Positions 20,146-30,285 of a stretch of 64,000 nucleotides of DNA are shown in pieces (position 1 is the first letter of the stretch; every line of letters starts with the position of its first letter). Both the position numbers and the translations under genes were made by a program. Origin of the DNA: Phymatolithon calcareum (Eukaryota > Rhodophyta > Florideophyceae > Hapalidiales); contig OZ345384.1 in assembly GCA_977006965.1 (NCBI GenBank), positions 868,001 to 932,000 on the forward strand, written 5' to 3'. The notes under the pieces were generated by a model. The model saw only the letters and a program-made list of their open reading frames with translations. It ran no database searches and was not told the DNA's origin.

Positions 20146-20599
20146 AACATTCCTAAGACCCTAATGATACGACGAACGTAGATTAAAATGGTGCTGGGGC
20201 TCAATAACAGCGGTCAATACTCCGAAAGGTGGATTTTAAGACCCGAAATGGACTATCATTGAATTATTTTAACAATAAAATCTGCAAGAAGTATCCAAAA
20301 AATAAGAATGACCCAAACAGGACAGATTTGTCCAGAAAAGGATGTGCAGTACGAGAGGGTTAATTGAAGCTCCCTTTGTCAATTATCATTGCACCTGAGA
20401 GAGACTTTTCGTTGCGCTACAATCCTTCGCTTACGTTTTCATTTAAGTAGTTGACTTCGGACATTTTCTTTCGAGAGTATAAACTCCCATGTCCAGCATC
20501 TCTTTTTGAATATCGGAAAGTCGATGCTTGGGCATTATGTTTGAAATAACTATGCGAGCTTCTTCAAATTCGGAATCTGAAATAGTGGTAGCTCGTTCA

Positions 20600-21198
20600 T
20601 AATGGGATGAGGAGGGCGCCGTCCCTCCCGTCCAGCGGCTTCAGGAGGGAGACATGCATCCCAAGAAGAATTTTTCTTTTGCGTTCTTCTCCAGCGCACA
20701 AGGAGCTCAAAAAGCGAAATGGAAGGCAGCGCGATCAATCATTAGGCCTTCCTTACGAGCCGAAACTGGTGCCATTCCGACACTTCCCCGAGAGCTGTCC
20801 ATATCGCACAGACGGGCAGAAGTGATCTTACACCAACTGATTGGAGACTGTACCCCCATGGTGTCCGTGTTTAGGCAGGGAGACACAAAGTCGTGCGACT
20901 CAATGTGCAAACCTGTATTTCTTCTTGCAAGGAAACCGCTGAGCACCTGATTTTAAGGTGTGATGGACGTTTCGTCTCCAGACGTAAGTTTATTGGCAGA
21001 GTGGCTACAAAAACCGTAGAAGAGCTATGCCGTGAGAGACCCTTAGCAATACTCAAATTTCTGAACAATGAAAAGTTCTTGGAGAACAGCTTTAGGACCT
21101 TACCTTCACTGTGGGCGATCTTTCCACCCTGCCGAGCTTCAATGCTGGAAATTGCAGTTGATGCTGTCCAAAGAAAATGTACGAAAACAATTTCTTAA
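20600..21198 (+). pseudogene. LINE ORF2 C-terminus with zinc-knuckle-like motif, decayed
   Basis: The reading GAIPTLPRELSISHRRAEVI, LHQLIGDCTPMVSVF is followed, after a frameshift near 20905, by SCKETAEHLILRCDGR. This C-x3-x-H-x4-C pattern is typical of the C-terminal end of some LINE and RNase H bearing ORF2 proteins. It belongs to another family than LINE A, B or C. No RT part is present. Confidence 0.5.
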
Positions 21199-21257
21199 AT
21201 GAAAACGTAAGCGAAGGATTGTAGCGCAACGAAAAGTCTCTCAGGTGCAATGATAAT

Positions 21258-21608
21258 TGTGATGCAGTACGGGCCGTCGAGGATGGAAAACAGGAATGCA
21301 AGGTAACTCCCTTGCCTCTTTATTCAGGACGTTTTCTAGTGGACTATTTGTAGGGAAAAGAAACTGCAGTTCGGCTCATGCAAAGCCGAACGGTAAAGTG
21401 TAATGGCAGCACACCCAGATTAGGTGTCAACGGAAATTCGAAATCCTGGGTAGCAGTGATTCGAATTTGGGAAACGTCCAACTAACAGAGTACCGTATAT
21501 GGCACCTCATGTGCGGAACATGGATGCAGGATAAACGTTTTCCACTGATTACGTGGAGGAGGAAAATCGAGGCGGTTAGAGATAGCCGTAACTGTTTACG
21601 GCACAACA
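21258..21608 (-). repeat. Gypsy 3' LTR
   Basis: 351 bases, same sequence as 26373-26723. On the minus strand it has a polyadenylation signal AATAAA (complement of tttatt at 21319-21324). A weak purine tract (GTGAGGGGAC, complement of 21609-21618) precedes it. Confidence 0.92.
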
Positions 21609-21625
21609 GTCCCCTCACGGCTCGA

Positions 21626-24600
21626 TTAGATGCCGATGGATGAGCGAGAGCGGCGAACTAGTGCGGTATTACGACGCTTGGAGAAGTATTCCATGACTTT
21701 CGTAGGAACATCCTCGTAGATGACTTGAAGGGGTTCCCACGAGTCACCAGAGCGCGATAGGCCTTTCCAGGATATGAGGACTTCGAAGTTGCCACTGGGC
21801 TGTTGGCGGAGATCCCTGATTGTGTCCACGGAGTGCCATATGCGGTCGGTGAAACTAGCGATGGTGCTCATTTCAACTGGAGTCCCCACGAGAGAATCGG
21901 CGTACGGCTTGATGCGGCAAACATGTACGTCCGCTTTGGCAAGAGTTAGGAGATGCTCGATTTCGATTATGAACTTGGTCTTAATTTTGGAAACGCGACG
22001 GGGGCCGACCCAGTTAGATGAAACCTTAGTGCGTGGGCCTGCCTGGCGAGAGACAACAACGTAGTCCCCAAGAGTAGGATTATATGGGAGAACATGAGTT
22101 TTTTCGTTATGACGGGCGATGGCCCTAGTTCGCACATTAGAGAGAGTTTCGCCAGTCTCTTTGTGCATCTTGTCCAGGCATAGGAAGAATTGATCCATGT
22201 CGAGCTTCTGCATGGTGCGGGCCTGATCAACTGAAGCAATGTCACGGATGCGGGGAGAGTTGAGTGCGATTGACAACGGGTTTCCAGGAGACTGTCCAGT
22301 ATGGACAGTAATCGGCGCTCGGCCGCCAAGACGGCGTGCCGGGGAATTGTTAATAACGCTCTGCATAGCCGGAACAACGGTTGGCCAGTCCGCTTCTGGA
22401 ACGCGCATTTCAGCGCTGAGGGCGCGTAGTACGCGGAGGGCTTGCTTACACACAGACTCGATTGTACCGTTTGACCATGGTATATATGCAGTAGAAAATC
22501 GGTGCTTGGCACCGAGAGATGAAGCCAGAGATTCCATTACCATATTGCAGAAATGGGAGCCTTGGTCGGAGAACCACTGCAAGACTGGAACAAACGTCGT
22601 GAAATATGCCAGTAGAACTTCGGCGGTGGTATCAGCGTCCGCATTCTTAACGGCGCGAAGGTAGCAATACCCGGAAAAGTCATCTTTGAGGATGAGAATA
22701 TATTCGTGCTTCGTTCGAGAATCTCCAATATACAAAAAGTCGAAATGCAGAAGCTCATTGACGTGTTCGGCATGAACTTGATGTCCAAGCGGGCGCGGAA
22801 CTTTTCCTCCGCTTGCCGACAGTAGGCACACGAGACAGCTCTGAACGAAAGCAGAAATGTCAGCTTCCATTGTTGGCCATATGAGACTTTCTTTGATGAT
22901 TGAAGTGGTTGCAGTTGTACCACGATGTCCACCTAGACCGCAATGCGCGGCAACGCAAATTCGGAGCTGCAGTGGTTCATCATCAGCTGGCACATAAATC
23001 TTTCCCTGTTTGTTCTTATAAATGTCTCCGACGAGTTTGAATCCACCATCAGCTGAAGGGGGTGCGAGCTTTTGCGAAGCGGCGATCACGGCAAGCGACG
23101 GTAACTCCGGCAAGTCTTGTGTAAGAAGAGGGACTCGAAGTGCTCCGACGCGGCGTGCGGAAAATTCAGCATTGCCTGAAGCAGCCCAGCGAGTTAACAT
23201 ATCCGCCCATGTATTTTGCACACCTGGTATGTGCTCGATGATGAAATTGAATTCAGAAAGGCGGATAGCCCAGCGTTGAGTTTTGTGTACCACGTGTCGT
23301 GCAACATTAGCGTTGTACCTCGTTGGTGAGAACATGAATAGTATGTTTTTGTGATCTGTGAAGAGCGAGAACTCGCTGCAGGTAGCGAGTATGTGTCCCA
23401 GTCGCGTAACAGAGGCGACTACAGCATAGCTTTCCTGCTCTGGAGTGGACCAGCGCGAGGATGCGCCATTGAATGAGCCAGACACGAATGCAATTGGAGA
23501 ATGATTCCAGTCGGCGCAGAGAAGGCTTTCTGAATTGACTTCGTGAATCGGAACCTGTGTAAGTACGCCGGCCCAGTGTGTAGATGAGGCGTCAGTAAAA
23601 AGGCACAGGCGCATACCGGGATTCGGAGTAGTCAAAGTAACCTGGTTGACAATAGCGTCGATGAGGCAGGTGTATGATTTCTGGTGTGAGTCTCCCCATG
23701 CAGAAAGAGGCCTATTCGCGAGGCGTGATTTCTTCCTGGACTTGTGCAGGGTGTACTGGGATTCCAAGAGATCGTGGAGCGGCTGTATGAGAGCAGAGAA
23801 ACGGGGAATTGCGCTACGCATCCAGTTAGCGCGATGGACAAGCTCAATGAGGGATCCCACGGTTGTGGGCGCCGCCATCGATGTCAGCGCGGAATAGTTT
23901 CGTGGATTGAAGCGGATCCCATTTCGATCAATGGTTCTTCCACAGAAGTCAGCTTTGATGCTGACGAGGGCGCACTTCAGAGGGTGTAACTTTAGGCCCC
24001 GATCACGGCATGTGGTGAAAAACGATTTCAAGTTTGAAATCAGAGAGGTAAGATCTTTGGCGTGTCCCAAAAGATCATCGAGCCAGATGAGGAGGTCAAG
24101 ATCTGAAAATAGCGATTCCATGGTCGACTGAAAGTACGTAACAGCATTGGTAGCACCATGAAGTACGCGGGTGGGAGTGAATACTCCAAACGGGGTATGA
24201 AAACTCTGGCACTCTTGGGAAGAAGTAGCCAGAGGCATTTGCCAGTATGCAGAGACAAAGTCAAATGAAGAGAAGTATTTTGCGCCGCTGATCTTGCCAA
24301 ACATGGGTTCAGCGAGCGGCATAGGCCATACATTCTTCTTGGTCTGGGCATTGACCGGGCGGAGGTCTACCGTGAAACGGAACTTATCAGGACCCGGCTT
24401 CGGCACAACCAACGGCGCACATGCCCATTTTGACGTGGGATTTCGATAAGCAAGACCGAGCTCTTCCATTTCAGAACATTTCTCTTTTAGAAATGCATGT
24501 TGCTCCGGAGAATAAGTGCGCTGGCGAACTTTGACTGGGCGCTCCTTATCTTCGAACTCAATAGTCAGTGGAGGGACATCGACAGCGGGATCACTGCCCA

Positions 24601-26332
24601 GGCGAGTACGGAAGATGTCACGGAACGATAGCACCATGTTTCGAAAATAATCTCGCTGAGCGTCAGGAATATGTTCGTACGCGCCCTGGATCATGATATT
24701 GACGGCATCGGTGAGCTCTTGTTCATCTTGTTTTCCAGTGTCTACATCTTTGTAGTCGATATCATCGCCATCGTTGCGATGTAAATCGCCGTTGGCAACA
24801 ATACTGGAAAACCTCGGGGTACTTTTCGCGTACGTGTACGCGGCAAGATTTTCCAAATCACTTACATGTTCGTCAGTGAAAGCGTCCGAGCCACTCGAGA
24901 ACCCTGGAGAAAGTAGGCGAGCGCCAAGTTTCCCAACGGTTGTAGGGGCATTATCAGAATGCAGATTACCATAGTCGAGGGCAGCGAGATGCTCAATATG
25001 GCTAGAAATGAAGTCCTTAACGTCTAGACCGGAGTAGACTAGGAATGGGTTTCCAAGGACGAGCTCTCCAGGGCATTCGGTGCCCTGAAGCTTGGTGGTA
25101 TCTTGACAAGGCATGACATAAGCCTTGATATTTCGCAACCGGCATGGTCCGGCAACAGTGTGGAGAGAGGGTGACACTTGCACTTGGCTGTCGACATGAA
25201 GAGAGCGTCCATCAACAGCTTTGAATGGAAACTCGTTTGCAGACCGCAGAGTAGGAAGGAAAATGTCTTTGGTTCCAAGAAAATCCACGATTGTGCTAGA
25301 GAGTGCAACTTCATCTGCTCCGGAGTCAATACGGCAGGCGAATTTGTACCCACAAATTTCAGCGATCATTACTGCAGTGTTTTCGGAAGGAGAAGAAGTT
25401 TTGACTGAGTGGGGTTCTTTGGAAGATGAGGTGACCAGAGCACCAATGTTGAACCCGCCTTTTCGCTCCGGCTTCTTCTTATTTGTAATAGAGGCGCGAC
25501 GAGCGTCCACTAGAGTTTTTTTAAGATCATCGGAAGTTATCGGACAATCCTTAACCAAATGTCTTTCGTCACATTCGGGGTTTAGACAGGGTGGCAAAGT
25601 CGCTTTGCGCTTCTTGTCACCGTTGATGGTAGGCGATTTCATAGTGTTTTTGTCCTGAGTCTTCCTGTCAGTGCCCTTCTTCGGCTTATAGTGCGGAACG
25701 GAGGCCCTAAAAGCGCGAAGCGGTTGAAATTTCTCACAGCTTTCAGCTTCATCAGCAAGATAGTCGCAAAATCCAAAAAAATCGGACTTGAGATCGTGCT
25801 TCTCGAGCTTTATAGCGTCGGTCACAGAAGTTTTAAGAGCAGGAGGCTGCAGGACCTCAATGAGGTGCTTGACAGCGGCCTTTGGTGCATTTTCCACAAA
25901 GTTCCAATTGCGAGCCTCGCAAAGCTCCATGTATGAAGTTGTGAGCATTAGAATCCGGAGGCGGGGATCAGGTTCAGAGGCATCGAGTCGGACATGACGT
26001 TTGACATCATTGAGGGCCTCTTCGAAAGAGACGTTCTTGGAGCCCGATGATAGCTCTCGAAGTCTGGATGATATGATGTCGTCATTGAGCTGAGGGACAT
26101 CCGTAATTTCAGCACCGAAAATGCGGGCTTTCAGCAGGGAGCGTAAAAACCGGGCATCGATGGATCCTGCCCAAGAGAGTGGCGTGAGGTCAGGCTGGGC
26201 GGTTACGGCGGCCTCATAATGGGCGCGTTCAGCAAGGAATGTCTGAATCGCCGAACGTGAGATGGAAGTGAGCTTCGGGGCTTGAATTGGCGCGAAGAGT
26301 GTTGAGGGAGTTGCAGGACCTGGTGAGGCCAT
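21626..26332 (-). CDS. Gypsy Gag-Pol polyprotein with chromodomain, 1568 aa
   Basis: The ATG chosen is at 26332 (MASPGPATPSTL), 41 bases inside the 5' LTR; an upstream open stretch lies in the LTR and lacks an ATG. Gag fills residues 1-300 with a variant zinc knuckle C249-x4-C254-x3-H258-x4-C263. The protease DSGAD is at about 336. RT follows with FRFTVDLRPVNAQ, SFDFVSAYWQMPL and the catalytic IWLDDLL near 750. RNase H starts at LFTDASS near 912. The integrase has its zinc-binding His/Cys set near 1129 (AHCGLGGHRG, CLVC) and the catalytic D, D, E near 1197 (HFDFLYIG), 1255 (FSDQGSH) and 1292 (PWSNGTIESV). A C-terminal chromodomain lies near 1502-1547 (VLISWKGLSRSGDSWEP). All key residues are present and there is no frameshift. 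The chromodomain suggests targeting to marked chromatin. The copy could be active. Confidence 0.95.
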   Translation of the reverse strand: MASPGPATPSTLFAPIQAPKLTSISRSAIQTFLAERAHYEAAVTAQPDLTPLSWAGSIDARFLRSLLKARIFGAEITDVPQLNDDIISSRLRELSSGSKNVSFEEALNDVKRHVRLDASEPDPRLRILMLTTSYMELCEARNWNFVENAPKAAVKHLIEVLQPPALKTSVTDAIKLEKHDLKSDFFGFCDYLADEAESCEKFQPLRAFRASVPHYKPKKGTDRKTQDKNTMKSPTINGDKKRKATLPPCLNPECDERHLVKDCPITSDDLKKTLVDARRASITNKKKPERKGGFNIGALVTSSSKEPHSVKTSSPSENTAVMIAEICGYKFACRIDSGADEVALSSTIVDFLGTKDIFLPTLRSANEFPFKAVDGRSLHVDSQVQVSPSLHTVAGPCRLRNIKAYVMPCQDTTKLQGTECPGELVLGNPFLVYSGLDVKDFISSHIEHLAALDYGNLHSDNAPTTVGKLGARLLSPGFSSGSDAFTDEHVSDLENLAAYTYAKSTPRFSSIVANGDLHRNDGDDIDYKDVDTGKQDEQELTDAVNIMIQGAYEHIPDAQRDYFRNMVLSFRDIFRTRLGSDPAVDVPPLTIEFEDKERPVKVRQRTYSPEQHAFLKEKCSEMEELGLAYRNPTSKWACAPLVVPKPGPDKFRFTVDLRPVNAQTKKNVWPMPLAEPMFGKISGAKYFSSFDFVSAYWQMPLATSSQECQSFHTPFGVFTPTRVLHGATNAVTYFQSTMESLFSDLDLLIWLDDLLGHAKDLTSLISNLKSFFTTCRDRGLKLHPLKCALVSIKADFCGRTIDRNGIRFNPRNYSALTSMAAPTTVGSLIELVHRANWMRSAIPRFSALIQPLHDLLESQYTLHKSRKKSRLANRPLSAWGDSHQKSYTCLIDAIVNQVTLTTPNPGMRLCLFTDASSTHWAGVLTQVPIHEVNSESLLCADWNHSPIAFVSGSFNGASSRWSTPEQESYAVVASVTRLGHILATCSEFSLFTDHKNILFMFSPTRYNANVARHVVHKTQRWAIRLSEFNFIIEHIPGVQNTWADMLTRWAASGNAEFSARRVGALRVPLLTQDLPELPSLAVIAASQKLAPPSADGGFKLVGDIYKNKQGKIYVPADDEPLQLRICVAAHCGLGGHRGTTATTSIIKESLIWPTMEADISAFVQSCLVCLLSASGGKVPRPLGHQVHAEHVNELLHFDFLYIGDSRTKHEYILILKDDFSGYCYLRAVKNADADTTAEVLLAYFTTFVPVLQWFSDQGSHFCNMVMESLASSLGAKHRFSTAYIPWSNGTIESVCKQALRVLRALSAEMRVPEADWPTVVPAMQSVINNSPARRLGGRAPITVHTGQSPGNPLSIALNSPRIRDIASVDQARTMQKLDMDQFFLCLDKMHKETGETLSNVRTRAIARHNEKTHVLPYNPTLGDYVVVSRQAGPRTKVSSNWVGPRRVSKIKTKFIIEIEHLLTLAKADVHVCRIKPYADSLVGTPVEMSTIASFTDRIWHSVDTIRDLRQQPSGNFEVLISWKGLSRSGDSWEPLQVIYEDVPTKVMEYFSKRRNTALVRRSRSSIGI

Positions 26333-26372
26333 GCTCGAGAGGTAGTATCTGTCCGCGGAATACAGTTTAAAC

Positions 26373-26723
26373 TGTGATGCAGTACGGGCCGTCGAGGATG
26401 GAAAACAGGAATGCAAGGTAACTCCCTTGCCTCTTTATTCAGGACGTTTTCTAGTGGACTATTTGTAGGGAAAAGAAACTGCAGTTCGGCTCATGCAAAG
26501 CCGAACGGTAAAGTGTAATGGCAGCACACCCAGATTAGGTGTCAACGGAAATTCGAAATCCTGGGTAGCAGTGATTCGAATTTGGGAAACGTCCAACTAA
26601 CAGAGTACCGTATATGGCACCTCATGTGCGGAACATGGATGCAGGATAAACGTTTTCCACTGATTACGTGGAGGAGGAAAATCGAGGCGGTTAGAGATAG
26701 CCGTAACTGTTTACGGCACAACA
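26373..26723 (-). repeat. Gypsy 5' LTR
   Basis: 351 bases, same sequence as 21258-21608. The first internal bases on the minus strand are GTTTAAACTGTATTCCGCGG, which do not begin with the TGG expected for pairing with a tRNA 3' CCA end. Confidence 0.92.
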
Positions 26724-26750
26724 ATAATGCACAAAGGGAGCTTCAATTAA

Positions 26751-27079
26751 ACAGAAATTAAATCCTTCCCTGCCGAGCTTCTGCAAATTCGAGTCGTCTC
26801 AGTTCTCATGCGAATCGAAACGCCCTAAATAACCGCGAGCTGGCTGGAAAGAGTCCCACCCTGACGCCCGCAGGTGCTTTGGACACCTCAATCGCCGTTC
26901 CGGGTCTCGGCCACTCTCTTCTGCCCATAATCGCCACCTTGCCGACGTGTCTTGGCTTCTTCCACCTCCGGTTCGGTCTTCCGCCAAACTATCAATCGCC
27001 CTCGACGTGCGGCCTGCATTCGTCTCTGCCTTCTGCGCCGCGCGCGCCAGCAACTTTCGCACAAGAAGTGTGCGCGCCG
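26751..27079. other. Unassigned stretch between TTAA element and R1
   Basis: GC-richer than its surroundings, with open frames on both strands (26799-27062 minus, from 26952 plus). No domain is recognised and I cannot support a gene. Confidence 0.3.
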
Positions 27080-27647
27080 AAGAAACGGAAAATGCATCGC
27101 GACAATAACGCAGCGAAGCTTAATTTGCACGCCGCGAACGCCAGAGTCATGGGCAAACGACCGGTTTCAAAGAAATCGCGCAAATAGTTTTCGTACTGGA
27201 CTGCCGCCGAGTTCCACTTGCTCCTCGAGGGAATATGCATGGTGGGCGCCGATTTCGATCGCATCGCCTTCATCGCGGGCACGCGAGCCACGTCGGAAAC
27301 AGGTGAGCGCCATCGCAGCTCGTGTCTGTGCAAAGTTTAACCGGCCGCCTTGCGGCACGAAGGATGTGTGTGTTGAGACTGTTTTAAACCACATGAAAGG
27401 ACCGTTGCCGGCAACAACGGCCACGAAAACTGCCCGGAAATCGAGGCGCGGGCTGCGAATGCCACACAAGATTTCCATCCAAGCTGTGCCGGCCGGCACG
27501 GGCGATGCTGAAATTGTTTCTCAGGCCGGTCGGAATCCGTGCGTGGAAGTCGTTTCGCACGCACACCACAGTGCTTGGGACGTTATCTCACATTTGTACG
27601 CCAAATGGGGTCATCTGTTTCAACTCATGCTGCCTGAAGGTTCATCT

Positions 27648-29995
27648 CAGGGGTAGGAGCAATATAATTGGAGAGAATTGGAAAAAAATCGTACAGGAAA
27701 ATATATATTGCAATTATTCTTCCCACGAAAATTAAAAATTGCTATTGCTATTCTTTGTATTAGCAATAATTGCAATAATGCCAATTAATTGCAATTAATT
27801 GCCGATGTCTCCCTGTTTTTACATCCATCTATTACGTGGACCCTCTGCACGCTCGAACAGCCTGGGAGACTAGATTCTGATCCCAAAATCCGCTGTTCAC
27901 TTTCAAAAACAAAAGTGACTCGAAAAGCACGGGTTCTAGCCTGGAGCGTTGATCAGTAAGGACATAGTGCGCAAGACTCCAAAGTCGTTCTACTTCAGCA
28001 GTGGAAGCCAAAATAAAATCACAATTGATGTACTCGTATTCACGAGAACTGTCGTCTCCAGCATTAAGTATGTCTTCAATGCCATCAGGAGCAATCCGTT
28101 GCGTAACATGATGATTCTCGTCTAATTCATGCAACAATCCTTGACAAGCATCACGCTCTTCAGCCGTCATAGTATGCGACCTCCTTTGCAGTATTTTCAC
28201 GACACCAGATTCAAAATGAGGATCTGATACAATGGCACTGGTTGCAGAAATGTACTGCGCTCCGAGTCCGCAGCCTCCAAATGGGCTCTGGTCGGTGTTA
28301 GCACAATTTTTGTGCTGAGAAACAAGCTGGATAAGTCCATTCAACATGGCTTTCCCCTTAGCAGGGCGAATTCCCTGCTCTTGAAGTTTCTTGGTTACCT
28401 TGTTTATAACTTCAAACATGCGGTGTACCTTTGCACACGACGTGCAAAGCTTGCACTGTCATTGAGGATCAAGTCACAGTCCGGATTGTTACTGATCTCA
28501 GAAAGCTGTGGGCGAATCCTAAGGAATCGTTCAAACATGTAAAACAATCCGGACCAGCGAGTCTTGTTTGGCTTGAGAGGTTTCAGATCAGTGAGGTTTC
28601 TAAGAGCAGCAGCGCTCTTGATCTTGCGCTTTTCTTGCAGCATAGTATCCTCGATAATTTCATTGACAGCTGACAAGTCATCGTCCGAGTTCACCCAGGC
28701 TTTCATTTCCAGGTTAAGCTTGTGATTATTGCATCAACGTGAGGAATATTGAGAAGATGCGCAACACGTTGATTCGTATTGCAGTTGTCGGCAATTTGGC
28801 ATGTTGCAAATTTCTCAAGTTCCGTGTTGTAAAATTCTTGGAATATGTCGCGAAAGAACTGAACATGAGTTTCAGCGTTAAATTCTGTCGCTTCACTGTT
28901 CTCATCGGTTTGGTTAGCCGTAGGCGAAACCCCAAGCAAAGTAGTTTGCACCTTTTCGACGTTCTTCCACAAAGCGTTACCGTGCACATTGACTCTCTTC
29001 ATGTAAACAGCAAACACGCCCATGTAGTGCATACCATCCAGCCATCATGCATGATTGCTCCTTTCTTCCCGGCCAGCTCTTTTGAAATTTCTTTTTCGAC
29101 AAGTTTTGTGAGCTCAAGTATTACCTCTTTCACTTTCTTAGCTGAAAAAACAGAGGTATGCCTAGAAAAGGCGCGTATAGTTTCGTCTTCAACCCATACG
29201 ATAGGGAAGTTTTTGTTGACGATGAGTTTAATCCAATCGTACATAGCCTTGTCGGTGGGGTTAGACGAGACAGAAGACCAAAACCTTGAGATTGTACAGC
29301 CATTTTCCAGAGCTATTTTTCTGGCTTCAAAAAGGGACTCCGTAAGTGCTTCTTCTCCATAACATGATTTCAAGTGGCTCGCGGGGTTAGTAAAACCAGT
29401 ACCGACTACTGACTTCATGATAGTCTTGCATCCCTCCCAGGGGCAACGCCATGAGTGCTTCTGCTTTCCATTTTCGATCTGGATCCCGAGATAGTGTCCA
29501 CCCTCGCTTGGACTCTCCCAACTCATAATCTGTTCGACTAGCTCCTTTGCTCCAACTTCCGGCTCGGTGATAGTAGTGAAACTGTTTTTGCGCTTCTTCG
29601 CGGTTGACTTCATAGCTGAGCTTCTGAAATCCTCTTTAAAGTCAATTGTAGCTGATAATGAGCTGAAAATGACACAGATGACAGCAATATGTATAGCAGG
29701 CGGTTTGCAAAACTAGAATCTTAGTAGACCGGCAGGTGAGGGTCGTCTGGCGATAGTCGCCCAGCGATAGTCGCCCGGTACCAACAGAAGCATTCGTTTT
29801 TCTTGGTGCTAACCGGCAACAACAAAGAAGCAATTAATTGGAATTAATTGGAGAATGTTCACGGCAACAAATAAATTATTGCAATTATTCAGAGAAGAAA
29901 AATTAATAATTGCAATTGGAGGATTTTCAAAAATTAAGTATTGCATTGCACTAATTGCAATTAATTTTTTTCCAATTAATTTTATCGCACCCCTG
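27648..29995 (-). mobile_element. hAT DNA transposon, 2.35 kb, perfect 8-bp duplication
   Basis: The 8-base duplication GTTCATCT lies at 27640-27647 and 29996-30003. The ends are CAGGGGTAGGAGCAATATAA on the left and the complement of CAGGGGTGCGATAAAATTAA on the right, a typical hAT CAGGG start. Subterminal regions are very A/T-rich, with repeated ttgcaattaattg motifs on both sides, which may be transposase binding sites. Confidence 0.93.
27832..29613 (-). pseudogene. hAT transposase, three frameshifts
   Basis: The N-terminal part (29613-28999) has a BED-like zinc finger region (HSWRCPWEGCKTIMKSVVGT, then FTNPASHLKSC: Cys, Cys, His, Cys). It ends at the first catalytic Asp segment, IMHDGWMV. 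Next come 29032-28703 (MHYMGVFAVYMKRVNV, then a conserved HVDAIITSL), 28706-28404 (KPNKTRWSGLFYMFERF, the hAT Trp-containing insertion motif) and 28419-27832 with the dimerisation domain (EVERLWSLAHYVLTDQRS, FESLLFLKVNSGFWD). Frames change near 29035, 28715 and 28420. Each break is a small indel, and the pieces join in order without loss. The element is inactive as written but was recently complete, as shown by the perfect duplication. Confidence 0.87.
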
Positions 29996-30285
29996 GTTCA
30001 TCTCTCTCGTCGATTCTAAGGAGGTCTCTGCGTTTACCAATACGGGATTAGGATAGCCCCGTAGGCTTAGGTGCTTTTATGTTACTCCTTTTGCTCTTCA
30101 CAGATTCACTATACAATGCGATTCTATAATCCTTCTATTTTAGAGGAAAGCAGGAATGTCGGAATCCGAGACGCATTGAAACTTGCTTCAACAACATTCA
30201 TAGGGGTATTATGTTTGGCCTTGTACCTGGACGATACTATTTCGGATCCAAAAGTTTCTCATTGCGAAAAATATAGACGTGTATT

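Larger units (their letters stand above)
18843..20363. mobile_element. TTAA-flanked piggyBac-like element, copy A
   Basis: TTAA lies at 18843-18846 and 20360-20363. The termini are CCCCCTCGTACTAGCTACAA on the left and the complement of CCCTCTCGTACTGCACATCC on the right, sharing CCCTCKCGTACT. TTAA duplication and C-rich ends are hallmarks of the piggyBac superfamily. The 1.51-kb element holds two convergent ORFs, 19272-19754 (plus) and 19834-20145 (minus). A full inverted copy lies at 32748-34234. Confidence 0.75.
21258..26723 (-). mobile_element. Intact Gypsy/chromovirus LTR retrotransposon, 5.47 kb
   Basis: Two 351-base LTRs (21258-21608 and 26373-26723) start TG and end CA and appear identical by reading. 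The 5-base duplication ATAAT flanks the element (21253-21257 and 26724-26728). One open frame encodes the whole polyprotein on the minus strand. The insertion is therefore very recent. Confidence 0.95.
20360..26750. mobile_element. Second TTAA-type element with 105-bp inverted ends, split by Gypsy
   Basis: The left end (20364-20470) starts TTGAAGCTCCCTTTGTCAAT and matches the complement of 21160-21257 joined to 26729-26746, across about 105 bases. TTAA lies at 20360-20363 (shared with copy A) and 26747-26750. Without the Gypsy element the unit is about 0.9 kb. The interior is mainly LINE C-terminal sequence. The left end doubles as an uninterrupted version of the Gypsy target. Confidence 0.65.
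27080..30285. repeat. Repeat R1, copy 2, interrupted by hAT
   Basis: Segments 27080-27639 and 30004-30285 match repeat R1 copy 1. The join at 27639/30004 corresponds to position 6563-6570 in copy 1, where no insertion is present. Confidence 0.75.

Noticed and set aside
22239-25997. Plus-strand ORFs of 80-145 codons inside the Gypsy element
   Set aside because: Antisense shadows of the polyprotein. No domains and no ATG context of interest.
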